Assembly: GCA_935421135.1 (NCBI GenBank) | Contig: OW285196.1 | Location: forward strand, 15,187,001-15,251,000 | Direction: 5' to 3' | DNA from: Bugulina stolonifera | Lineage: Eukaryota; Bryozoa; Gymnolaemata; Cheilostomatida; Bugulidae | DNA: 64,000 bases | In this document: positions 26,701-38,321 of the stretch, piece by piece | Layout: the number at the start of each line of letters is the position of its first letter | Position numbering within the stretch: the stretch's first letter is position 1 | The notes under the pieces: model-generated | Seen by the model: the letters and a program-made list of their open reading frames with translations, nothing else | Database searches by the model: none | What the model was told of the DNA's origin: nothing | Made by a program: the position numbers and the translations under genes

Positions 26701-29700
26701 ATGAGTGCACACACCCTACATCTACTCATATCCCTACTGTGTATTTACCATTGGCTCTGCTGTACTGATAGAGCTCTACTTCAGCCAAATAAATTGGTCC
26801 TGATATAAATGATAGGATGGTAAATACCCGTATATACGGATATTCCGCCCTTATTCTCCTTTCGAGATTACAAGCGTCAACCAGATATCTGGAGGAGGGT
26901 GTTAAACTTAAGAGCGCACAGCTGTGTCCGGTGTGGTTCAAGTAACTTGATATAACAATAATACCACCATTGAGACTTCCACCTTTGTAGATAACCATAT
27001 ACATGTTAGATAAACATCAACCTAGCTAACATTATTAACTCTTTTACTGAAGCATTAACAATGCCGCAAATTGAATAGATTGTTGAGTATTCACCATCTT
27101 CCCTGGTATATATGATAGCGTGTGAAAACTGAACAACTCTTCCGATATCTACTCTCATCCAAGTTGTCTCCTCCTTAGGTGAACCAATCTGAGACTCTAC
27201 CAGACCATCTGTTATTGGACTGTTTAAAGTCGCTCCAGAATCTGTCAGTATCAGTTTATTCAGTGCCACGTTTTCACCCCCTGTTTAGAATTAGTCTATT
27301 AGATGAGAATGGGTTGTACATTTAACACTAGCAGTTCGCACCCGTCTTAGCACAAAATATATTTCCCGTATGCACTGTCAACAGAATTATATCCTGAATA
27401 GTTCAAAATAAACATGATGTAGTGAACAACACTGATCGATATTTGCATAAATGCTCCAGACACTTCAGTGAGATAATTTCTTTGAGTTCTACAGAATGAT
27501 GTTAGTACTAAATGTGTCTTTGTTCTATTTAGATTCTAAATGCTCATAACCAGGAAGATAAACAAAACCAATAGTGTAACATCTCAAGACAAAAACCAGT
27601 TTAGTAAGAATATCATCTTGGTTTCTCATTAACGATACCCACCAAATCCATGAGTCTCAACATGGGAAATCTGGGTTAAACTGGTCCGTCTTTCAGCGCG
27701 AATTCCGAGAGAGTTGGTTAAGCGTATTTCCTCTCCAAATGTGCACCTGAGGAAATATCTGTAACCAATACCTGTATGTTTGTAGGCACATAAGTCCCAT
27801 TGAGTCATGTTTAAATCTGATGAACCAGAAAGTTTACTCCAGAGATCAGCACTATTGGTAAAGACTTGTATGTTCTGTCCCCTCGATGACCCTGCAATGA
27901 GCCCTATCATTAGGTCAAGTATTTACAGGTGTATTAAGAGATGCACTCTACTTTCATGTGCAAAGCATAAATTCAGCTTCCATGAACTAGGGATGTTCTC
28001 TGTTACACAAACTCTTGTTCATAGTCCATATTATTTCACATCTTGATTCATTATATACAACTGCAGAAGCTTTAACTTCAGCAGTTACCTAGTCACATGT
28101 TTGCTATCGTATCTTACCTTGCTGTCTTGAGGAATTCCTGCCGCGTAAGATGGCATAGTGGAAGATAATTAGCTGTCCATACTCTATTTCTAGCCAATGA
28201 TCTACTACTCTGTCACTGATGCTAACCAATCTTATCTCTCCATTCACAAGTATACTCACAAATGAGCCATTGCTAGAAGTTCCGTTAATAACATCCAATG
28301 ACATTCCTCCTGCAAGAGCCATTGATATTTACATACAAAAGTATTTTACTACTCTATCACTGCCAAGATCAGTATGACAACGTTCACATGCCTCTAGCTT
28401 ATCTATCTACACTGATTGTTTATTATTGTACATGTATATTTACCAGTATGTAATACTATATTATATAAAGGGATACTAATGTGCTTAGATAATACATATT
28501 ATGCTACCCAACTTACCTGGACAAGACCGTAAACAGAAAATCTTGTGGAAAGTATGTCCCCTTGAGTAACTGGATAGAGAGGCATTTCCTGGTGTTAGAT
28601 CTGGCAACATGCATCGGGAGATACAAGTCCCATTAGCATCTGAGAAGTGTGGGCATTCAGCATACTGAAACACAGGCAACAAAGCTCAAGGCTCCTGAAG
28701 TATAAGAAACATTCCAGATCTCAAGATGCAATATACTCTCAATTTTAATGGCCAACTCTGTACATGTACCATTAAACAGTCTCCAACTCCAGGACCTCTG
28801 CATCCACCAGAACATTCTGTAGAACAGCACTGAGGGTCTCCTCTACCAAAACATCCATTAGTACAACTAGAACTACATTCATCTGTTATCACCTGACACT
28901 CATCAGCAGCTGGTCCCCAGCAATTCCTATTACAGTTGGGTGAGCATCGTGCTGCTGAAGTTGGAAATCAGTTTTATATTGGGAGATGTTGGTGTGAGCT
29001 AGTAGTTTGATTATAAGGAATAATAGTTAGACGCATGTCGAGACTTTTTATTTTATTTCTTATTCATCCGTTTTATATATTAAAAAGTTTGACATCTATT
29101 CAGTCCTTTTAAGCACAGTGTCCATCACTTGTGTTAGCTTTTATCTCAATGGAAATGTTATAAAAAATAATGCACATGTTAGTCGTAAATATTGCAAGCA
29201 TGGGAACCGATGACGGTTATCTAATATTTTAGAGTGTACTGAGTAGCTATAAAATAGTACCTGACCTTAATTCTGATGTTATATCATACCATGCATATGC
29301 ATATACTTACATGAGCATACTCCTGCAGCTGCTGTAACCACTGAAAACTGAGCTGATTGGTTACTGAACAGTTTGGAAGTGTTGAGGTTCCGTCTATAAC
29401 AATCGCTACTGTTTATTAATATCGATCCTTTCTTTATCGCTAAAATAATAAATTCTCCATCAATATTAAACCATGAATTATTGGTGTGTTTCTGTGGCAT
29501 CCAGCCACAAAAATTTTGTAGGCATTGGAAAGTATTATTTTTACTATAATATTTAGATATATAAACACAACTTACATTTTAAAGAGGTCAGCCTAAGAGC
29601 TTCAAGGGTTACATTAGTATTCAATATGATCTCAAGGGTGTAGTTGGATACGTCCGTAGCATTGTGTTCTCCTCCTATGGTTACCAGGTTACTCAGACTA

Positions 29701-30667
29701 ATCAGTTCTCCTATATACGCTGGAAATCAAATATTTTACATTATTCTGCGCAGAAATAATGTACATCAGGCTGTTTACTTAATGGTGGTCGGCCACCCTC
29801 TCCAACGCTTGTACTTAAATAGGATTACTTGTATGTGTGTTGATGCTCATTAGGTAGTTTTCTAATGTACCTACCTGCCTATCAATGTGAGCAGTCACAC
29901 AATCCTCCCCCCCCCCTCCCCCTAACAGATTCTTGTACACAGCCCATACTGTGTATTATATATTACTTGTATGGGAGTTATCTGCTACTCATTAGATTCT
30001 CTGAAGCATGGCACTACATCCCCTTACATGTATTGTGAGTTTACATACCATTGCGGATAAGGAGTTGTCCTTCTATTCTAGAGATATTACTCAGGAATTG
30101 GAAGTCGAATGGTTGAGCTGACACTGTTACAGATCTGTAGATGTACACATTGTGGAGGACATACTTGCAGCCTGTAAATATCTGGCTAAACGATTCCTTG
30201 TAGCTCTCATTGATCTCATCTACTGAAACTGTGTCGAAATGCTGCTGTCCATCACAAATACCCTCTATTATGTCTAAAATTATGTTCTACTGATGAAGGA
30301 GTAAATGATATGAATGAAACACCTACTAATTTCCAAGCATAGGCCGACTGTGTTACTGTTGATATAGGATAGCATAGGCCTACTGTGTTACTGTTGATAT
30401 AGCATAGCATTATTGTTTGATTCGTATTGGGAAATACTGAGCTACTTCATATTACAGTAGGCAATATTTTATAATAATAATTTATGCAAATGGACAAACC
30501 TACATGTATATTACATGTATACACATACATAGTACAATGAATTAAGAATCACTTTTGGTATTATATTATGTATATTTTGTTACTTGCTACTGACCTTTGA
30601 TTGCTGACTGTACAGGAGATGAGAGAGTCAATACTAAGAGTGTTATCTTATCTAAATCTATCCACAT
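20783..30667 (-). CDS. Kinase-less insulin-receptor/EGFR-like receptor C with Thr-rich stalk
   Basis: Sixteen exons, 5' to 3' on the minus strand: 30667-30595, 30273-30049, 29719-29576, 29439-29311, 28954-28770, 28664-28517, 28309-28118, 27891-27643, 27280-27095, 26982-26749, 26427-26224, 25657-25450, 23834-23650, 22078-21776, 21557-21427, 21052-20783. They total 3066 bases (1021 aa), all in phase. A signal peptide is encoded in exon 1. L1 is about 25-190, Cys-rich 191-301 (CWGP), discoidin-like modules 302-448 and 449-588, a Cys segment 589-656 nearly identical to B around PDGYQPDGWRNCTRCDDG, and L2 657-787. Unlike B, a Thr/Ser repeat stalk (788-888, units like TTSTAGTTSAAN) replaces the second Cys-rich and FN3 regions. 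A membrane helix (about 915-940) and a basic, Lys-rich tail without YxxI/V motifs complete it. Exon 5 has a NAGNAG acceptor (one-residue ambiguity). It is tandem with B and in the same orientation. Confidence 0.9.
21850..22015 (-). repeat. 36-bp coding minisatellite in the stalk exon of gene C
   Basis: About four copies of a 36-base unit (12 codons) encode the Thr/Ala/Ser stalk repeats. Because the unit is a multiple of three, copy-number change would alter stalk length without breaking frame. Thr/Ser density suggests O-glycosylation. Confidence 0.85.
22276..22515. repeat. 20-bp minisatellite in intron of gene C
   Basis: About eleven copies of CATTCAAGAAAGACAGGTTT with small length variants. 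It lies just upstream (in transcript order) of the stalk exon. Confidence 0.9.
22840..23401 (+). mobile_element. Solo-LTR-like element, copy 2
   Basis: It begins TGTATAATTATTAC and ends CCATTACA, about 560 bases. A TATA-like ATACTATATAAAGGGC lies near 23070 and AATAAA at 23128-23133. It matches copy 1 (minus strand, 12510-13572) without the nested CACTA insertion, and serves as the empty site for that element. It lies in the intron before the stalk exon of gene C, antisense to the gene. Short ORFs in it are not coding. Confidence 0.65.
24592..25161 (-). mobile_element. Solo-LTR-like element, diverged copy 3
   Basis: On the minus strand it begins TGTAATTTAATAGAGTC and ends AACTTACA. It shares the layout of copies 1 and 2: repeated GGCCGACC motifs, a TATA-like TATATAAGGCAG and a downstream AATAAAG. 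It is much diverged and lies in the intron between the two L2 exons of gene C. Exact ends are uncertain. Confidence 0.55.
25935..26090. repeat. 24-bp minisatellite in intron of gene C
   Basis: About six imperfect copies of a 24-base unit containing GCACATTGTATTACTGCAC. It opens reading frames on both strands that are not supported as coding. Confidence 0.85.
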
Positions 30668-31054
30668 CTTCTCAAGTTACTTTGTAACTGAGGTATCAAC
30701 ATTTAGTTTAGTCAACTTATAACATGCACACAGGTCTAACAATAATTCTCTTATCATATTAACAGTAATAAAGTAATTTTATATTGTCATAATTATAACA
30801 ATGGAACAGTGTTTTATTCCTATTGTTGGCAGAACTAAATAATATAATACAACTTTATTATTTTGCAACTAGGAAAACTTTAATTATTGGGAGTTTTGCG
30901 TTAGTAGTAAGATAAAGCAGTTCTGATTGATAAACAAGGATGTTGCATGTTGACAGCAGAATGTCATGCAGTTAATCAGGCTGAATTTGGGTGGTGAATA
31001 TTAGATGTGACCAAGTCACATGACCTGATCACACGACCTGATCACATGACCTGA

Positions 31055-34000
31055 TCACATAAACTCCTGGTCAATAGGTTCCATAGAAGGTTCTAATAGC
31101 TTCACTCCATCTAGAGTGCTGGCCTCTCTTGGTATCTCTAAATAGAAATACAAAAATTATTATAAACAGCATCACCCACTGCATCTAATGGCCACATCCA
31201 CGTACCATCACCCACTGCATCTAGTGGCCTTTCAAAATCGTTGTACCAAATCACATCTGCTTAGCCTTAGTGTTATACACTACATGTACTATGTAGCCTA
31301 CAACCACAGCCATTTGTAGTATCATGTAGAAATACCTTGTTCTGAAAAGTAGTCTGTCCAGTGAAAGTCTTGGGCATCTCTGAAACAGTACATGTCGTCT
31401 AAGTTACTTTTCTCCTTAGTGTAGTACATAAAGTAGAAGTTACACATTTCGTCGTGATTTGTTGGCCTGCAAACCAATAATATAAATGCAATGTGATGCA
31501 TAAAACCTAAAAATACGCATAATGTAACAACTTGAATGAAATGTGCGCGTTAGAATCAAAGCAATGTCATGAAAAAACAAGCAATCTGTTGAAAATCAGC
31601 GCTGCAATACCACAAACTCAGTAAAGGAGCAGTTGAGGCAGGTATACTAGAGTCAGTTTACAATTCGGTCTAACAGAGCTCAGTGACTTGTACCTCGTTA
31701 CACTAGGAAGACAGTGTGGATTCACTGTCAATAAATTATATTGTATTCAGTTACCCAATGTTTGTATCCCCCATTCTTCTCATGCTATTCATAGTGCATC
31801 TACCAGCCAGCATGTCTCCTGGCTGGATACTCATCCCTGGGTGGCTGACCTCATAGAACATCTGTGGCTGCTGTGGAGACATCCTACCAATCTCTGTCCA
31901 AACACCCTCTCTTATTCTATATGCAGAAGTCACTCGCCCTGTATGATATACACAGGAGTTCATCATACTAACACAGTATACTAGTAGGATTGGAACCACT
32001 AACACAGTATACTAGTAGGACTGGACCCACTAACACAGTATACTAGTAGGACTGGACCCACTAACACAGTATACTAGTAGGACTGGAACCACTAAACCCA
32101 GTATACTAGTAGGAGTGAAACCACTAACACAGAATACTAGTAGGACTGAAACCACTAACACAGTGTACTAGTAGGACTGGAACCACTAACACAGTATACT
32201 AGTAGGACCGAGCAATGGGAGTATATGAATCAATTAATCTAAGATATTGACAGGCATGGTGAAATCTTGTACTATGTCAGTTGTTCAACCTCCACCTAGC
32301 TTATAATCACACACACACAAGACCTTTTTGAATGAGGGGATGTGCTGAGGTACAACATCAATGTTATTAACATAGCCTAAGACTCCACAAGACTCACCCA
32401 GGTTGTGAGAATGGGTTCTGTATGCAAAGGGATACATTGTTGTGTTTTTCGGCCAGCTACATCCAGACTCCATATAAAAATCTGTCCAATAGATAAAGAC
32501 TATATTATCAACCTACCCCAGATTCTGTAGCTCATTACCCACGTGCTGGACCATGGTGATTGGTCACTGAATTCATATCTCTACTATTTTGCTGCACCTT
32601 TCTTTCCACGTGTATAAAACAATTTAAAACTACACATCTACATGTACATGTAACACTGTCTTATTAATGAGTGACAGAACGCCTTAAAACTCGATACTAT
32701 TCACGCAAGCACACGTGTAAAGTATTGGTTAGAGATACATGTGCCTGTTTACCACATAGGAACTGTGAGAAATTGTATTGCTTAGTACAATTATTGAAAT
32801 ATTAGCCTGATTTCCTATTTGTGTTTAAAGCCATGTAGTAAGGGGGTATTTGCTTACGTCTCTGCCCAGGTGGGATAAAGCCCCAGTTTCCTAGAATGTA
32901 GAAACCCATCTGCTGAGGCTGTCTGAAATAAAATATTTGTAAATGGCCTCACAAATTCAAACCTTTTTTTAAATTATAATTAAACTAAAACTGAAATTCA
33001 GGGCCACGATAAGTCAACAAGTTTGCAGTCTTGACATAGCTAATAGAAAGCAATGAAATGCGTTGTGACCATAGCTGACATTGAACAGTAACTCACAAGC
33101 GGAGCAGAAGTGATGAAAGAGTCACATATAGTAGGAGTAAACAGTATGGAGGCCTTACTAGGAATAGTATGCCCGAATACTCACATTTCATTAGTCATCT
33201 TCAGGGACACTCCACTGTGGTCCAGCTCCCCATCTGTTGATAAACTTAATATTTTACTCTCAGTTAGAACACTATAATGTTACCATTCGATTTAAATTCG
33301 CCATGCACTATGCAGTTCTACAAATAATTAAATCTAACTGTTACATGCAATTCACTAATTGTTGTTCAATAAATTGAATAGCTTAATTATGGCAAGAAAT
33401 CAAGTTTAATTTGTAGCTTTTTCTAAAACTTAAACGAACTAAATTTACTAGGAGAATTCTAAAACTGCTACTTAGGTAACATATAACATGCAACATGTAC
33501 ATGTAACATGTTACATGCAACATTTTACATGCAACATGAATTGTTACATGCTACATGTTACATGTTACATTTCACACTTTACATGTTACATGTAACATGA
33601 TTGTTATGTATGTACATGCATGTAGAGCTCTTTGACACAGACTGGCGTCAAACTAATGTGTTGTAAATTCGTGCAGATCTTCTCCTATTTGTAAAGAAAA
33701 TCAAGCCAACAATAACAGTTATAGAGGCTTGTAAGTTCCTACCCATACTCTTCTCCTTGTAGTGCAGCTGTAGAACTAGATACTGAATCTCTGTATCTCC
33801 TCCAACTCTGAGACCGACACCCTCCGGCAGCTTCTTGGCAGGTGCATCTAAAGCCCAGGCATATACTATCTTCTTAGACATGCCATGCCTGTGTTGCTTG
33901 CCGTCATCTCCACAAACTGGTGCGTTCCCTTCACCCTCATCCGCACATTTCCTAAAGGTCAAACTCAGCATTATGGGTATCCGAATAGAGTTGATCACTG

Positions 34001-34890
34001 AGTACCCTTGTCCATCACTAGTGACTAAATAGAGGTTGTGTATCACAATCTCATGGTCTATAACTTACTTAAGATAACATGTCCATTACATACCACATTC
34101 CAGCTCTAGAACCAGGCACTTTACATCCATATATCATCATGTGATGCGCTACGTCCTTAGAGGCTTTGGGTTTGTATTCTACTACAACAGACCAGTCGGT
34201 AGTGTGTAGGGAACAGCAGAGTTGTTATACATGTACAATGCAGACAACACATACTCTCAGTTGATGCAACTGGAGTGTTTTAGTATGTCCAACTATTTTT
34301 TGTGTCCAGCAACTCTCCTTACACTATATGCGCTGTGATAGACTATGACAAAACAACTCCAAAATGGTGGCACATACACTGGCTTTCGACGGTTTGAAAG
34401 CCAGTGATTAGTAGTCTGCATGAATGGTCTGTGGTGAGTGACTACTCTGTTGTCATCCACAGCACGCATATGACATATTGGTCACTGTGGGTATGTAACA
34501 CAGTGTCTATATTTTTAAGGTGGATATACATGCATAGTATAATGCCTCAGCAAGTGTGTTGCCATAACTGCTAGTACATAAGACAAATGAAATAGTTGCA
34601 CATGAATTCGTAACTTACATATATACTGATGTCTAGAAGAGTCCAGCTTCAGAGAATGACAGACCAGTTCATCAGCCTGCAAACACCTCATCCATAATCA
34701 TATGACAAGAGCAGTGTGACTGAGTTTGGGAGTTATGTTATCGATATTTTACAAGTAGATGGCATTGTGTATTACAAACCTTGGATGGTAGGGCACCAGG
34801 CATGTTGATCTCCATATCGTAGGTGTCTGTAGCTGTAGCAGCACCCATCACTACCAGAACTAGAGACCAAGCAGCAGTTAGAACAACCAT
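31055..34890 (-). CDS. PHM: Peptidylglycine alpha-hydroxylating monooxygenase (monofunctional, secreted)
   Basis: Ten exons, 5' to 3' on the minus strand: 34890-34780, 34676-34619, 34181-34094, 33951-33743, 33233-33185, 32922-32858, 32481-32398, 31938-31755, 31466-31336, 31137-31055. They total 1062 bases (353 aa), all in phase. A hydrophobic signal peptide starts MVVLTAAWSLVLVVMG. The copper sites of the family are present: HHM (H69, H70) and the His of LQLHY (H149) for one copper, THSH (H217, H219) and the Met of DEMCN (M290) for the other. The region YAWALDAPAKKLPEGVGLRV is typical of PHM. The enzyme hydroxylates the C-terminal Gly of secreted peptides, the first step of amidation, using copper, ascorbate and oxygen in the secretory pathway. 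The protein ends 63 residues after the Met ligand, with no PAL domain and no membrane helix, as in invertebrates with separate PHM and PAL. It is divergent to the small secreted-protein gene at 38322. Confidence 0.95.
31965..32210. repeat. 31-bp minisatellite in PHM intron
   Basis: About eight copies of a 31-base unit containing ACTAGTAGGACTGGAACCAC, in the intron between the exon carrying THSH and the following exon. Confidence 0.9.
33478..33620. repeat. ACATGT-rich simple repeat
   Basis: Dense ACATGTAACATGTTACATG-type sequence, strongly self-complementary, in a PHM intron. Confidence 0.8.
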
Positions 34891-37800
34891 TATAAGGCTG
34901 GGACAGTTTAGAGTAACACTATCAGTAGGATAATATTCAGTACATGAGTGAGCATGCCCATAGCGTAGAAGGCGGGTCCTAGGTACATATACATGTACAT
35001 GTGCACGTAAGCAAGTGGAACCATCACTGTAGATATTGGTCAGGTATACATTGCTCTAGTGGTATAGCAGGAAGCTATACAGCCATTTGGCCTGCACTGA
35101 GTAGTTATTCTACAGGACTGTATAGTATTTTGGGAACTGCAGTAGCTTTAACAACTCTGAATGCAAGAAAAGTGCATTATGCAATGTTTTTTGTTTGCTT
35201 GTTCTACATAAGTTTTCCATCTTTATTCCTGTTGTTACTGTGATTCAATACACCCCTAGATAGTACTAGATGCTGTACTCACAATCTCCCTGATATGGTG
35301 GGAGCTAACAGCTGGGACTATATAACAGCATAGTTGAGTTGTGTGAGCTAATAGCAAAGAGAGAACAGCATATTAAAGTCAACCATTATTTCAGACACAT
35401 GTATGTTGATAGGTCTAAAAGCCTAAGTACATGTAAGTGTGTGTATCTATCAAATAGTGCAGAGGGTAGAGGGCAGGACAGAGGGTGGTGAGCATACTTG
35501 CCAAGTGTCCCGGGTTTCTCGGGACACCCCCGGGATTTGAACACTGTCCCTACACTGTCCCAATGTCCTGATTTATACCCTGGGAATTAGAAAATTGCTG
35601 CTCCAAAAAATTTTTTATCAGTTCCTTTGGATTTTCCAAAACATTGACTGAAAAATGGTTGAGTGTCGCAAATCCTGGGGAATTTTTGCTAAATATATGC
35701 TACACAACGTTTATTTTTGAAGTAGTTCGATGTCTAGTGACCGTCGTGTCTATGCCAATTGCCACTAGTGATAGCCCAAACTCCGACTAATTTCTGAGCT
35801 ATATTGGCAGTGTACCAAAGCCTCCCCAACAGTGAATAGCTATTTTATATAAACGCTCTAATGTCAATGACGACCACCGCGCAAATAAAAATTCACTCAT
35901 TGATATTATAATTATTATTATTTGCTTGTACGAATAATGTTTCCATTATTTGTCTATTGGATGGTTATTTAGCTGTTAAGCCAGACAATTCTCACAGTAC
36001 AGACAAGCAAAAGACTCGGCAATTTTCAAGTTTAAAATCGATGGGTCAAATTCATTTATTTTATTTCTAAAAGTAAATTAGGTTTTTAATATCAATATTA
36101 TCATTATGCCTTCTGCACCCTCTAGTATTACTGACGGTGGTACCAATGACATAGCCAGGCACACCATGACCCAAAAGCTAATCAAAGCTGTTATCTGAAA
36201 GCTGTCACATCATCTAAAAGCTTAGAAGATTTGTTTGTTCTCAATGATTCTGAAGTTCAAAAGACAGGCTTACATTATGACTATAATTTTTAATATAATA
36301 ATTATAAACTTAACTTATGAAAATACTGAATTATTATTATTATAATTCAGTGTTTTCATAAATAGAGCTATTTATATGTTTATAATTTAATAAAATGAAA
36401 CAAAAATTTGGTTTCTAATAAATTTTTATGTTGTAGCAAGTTTTATAGGTCTTCTTTAGATCATCCAACCTAAAGCACTCTTTGCAATTTCATTCCTATT
36501 CTAATTCTTCCCACCATTTTAAAACCATTCCAATATGCACGTAATATGAACATATTTTTGACCACTAGAGCAGCATACAAATATGAGTGAAATTGTCCTA
36601 ACTACTGTCATTTTAGCGGCTCACAAAAAAATATTTTGAATGCGGGAGGGCGCTCCTCTGCCCCTCCCGCACCCTTTCTGGCAGCCCACTACGCGGGCTG
36701 GCATGGCCTGCGGCCATGTCGTCCGTCCTCCCACTGGTCCGCGCATGTGTCCAGATTTTTTACCCAGGCTACTTGGCAAGTATGGTGGTGAGGGGTAGGG
36801 TGGGGATGGGAGTGGGGACAATGAGACCACTAAGCCATAAGTGTGCTTTGGGCAGGAAATTCTGGGTCAACTGTCATCCTACATATGGGTCTGTTACATG
36901 TAAATAAAACATGTGCAATGAACATACATGTACATCTAAACATCTACACTGATCAGAAAATACATGTGCACTACCTGAATACATACATGTACACGTATTA
37001 CGATAACTACTAACTGGTATAATAAACTATGAACTGATGTTCAAGGTCATCAATGTTTATATGATATAACAAGCAGGGAAGAGTTTTGAGCATGTGCTCC
37101 AAAGATAATGATACTTGTGGCATAGGTTGGCCTGATGTACAATCTTAACTATTGAGGTGAGTTTACTAGTGAATTGTAATAGACAGCCTACAGTTGTAGT
37201 TGTGCTCTCATGCTAGAATGTTGTCTTGTAGATAACAACTCCAAATTATTGTCAGCATTTTACACGTACACGAAATAAATGTTATTTTATGCGATTTATC
37301 TACATAATATGAACTATTGATTGCAAGTTGTCCTCTCCCTTGGGAGCGGACAACTTCAAATTATAATAAATAGTTTGGTTACATCCTTTGGTAGATGAAC
37401 TGTAGGCCTACAGCACATGCACACATGTATGTACGCCTGCACGGGGAGCCACCTGTAAGAAGCATAACATGGAATGATGCACGTTTAGTTATTACACAAC
37501 TGGTACAGTACGCGCTGGTACAGTATGCACTGGTATAATACAGTACATGAGATCACATAAGCTGTTTTTGAGCGGACAGGATAAAAATGCTAAGTAGTGA
37601 AAATCATATTGTAGCATAATTAAAGTTATATAACATTAGTATAATTTTTTAGTTTGATCAACAATATTCTTATAATACGCATGTTGATGCAGCAAGTCAA
37701 TTTATTTCTATTTATCTTATTTTTAACTAGTAGAGTAGTCAGTCAATTGCCTTTTTCTCGGATTACAGTAGATAATACTATACTAGTTCCTGTTGGTACT

Positions 37801-38121
37801 ACGATATTGTAGGTGTAATGTGTGGGTTAGATTAAGTAATAAATATTACACCTACTACCTTTGTGTTAGCAGTGCTAAAACAACACACCTATGTATTTAC
37901 AACCAAATAAGTATTATATACAATGTATACACATGTAGGTAGATATATTGTTCTAAATAATACAATATTGTATGTTATAGTGACAAGGGTGATTAATCAT
38001 TTCTATGAATGAATATCTAATTTCACATACACATACATAATAGACCTCCGAATGCATTCACACTACTGGCCATGTGAAGCATAACAAACCAACATCATTG
38101 CATACATTCTCACTGTCAGCT
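34891..38121. other. Divergent intergenic region between PHM and the small secreted-protein gene
   Basis: No gene is recognised outside the hAT-like element at 35493-36784. Small ORFs (for example 35001-35243) lack family features or splice support. The presumed promoters of the two divergent genes lie here. A 30-base stem-loop is at about 37325-37356. Confidence 0.55.
35493..36784. mobile_element. hAT-like DNA transposon relic with 8-bp target duplication
   Basis: The ends read CATACTTGCCAAGT and ACTTGGCAAGTATG, inverted copies. The octamer GTGGTGAG stands on both sides (35485-35492 and 36785-36792). An 8-bp duplication marks the hAT superfamily. Near 36135-36240 a broken reading frame with a GGTNDIARHTMTQ-like segment resembles the BED/zinc-finger start of hAT-type transposases, but it is interrupted by stops. 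The element is 1292 bases, non-autonomous, and more GC-rich at its right end than the surroundings. Confidence 0.8.
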
Positions 38122-38130
38122 TATATAAGC
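38121..38130 (+). promoter_or_regulatory. TATA-box-like element of the small secreted-protein gene
   Basis: TTATATAAGC lies about 200 bases upstream of the ATG at 38322, in a short GC-richer stretch. Only position and sequence support it. Confidence 0.4.
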
Positions 38131-38321
38131 AGCCTCTACCCTCACTGAAGATCATTTGCACTGGAGGTTATAAAATAGCTGTACAGGCTGAGCCACCCAA
38201 GCAGAGAGCAGAGTTTAGTCGATTTCCAAAGAACATCAATCCATCAGATCAGCCAACACAGTGTAATTATCCGTTTATTCAACAACTGATCTACTTTGTA
38301 TAATTATATCAGTGAGTAAGG

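Noticed and set aside
35001..35243. 80-codon ORF with a hydrophobic end
   Set aside because: No signal peptide, splice context or family match; it lies in the presumed promoter region upstream of PHM.
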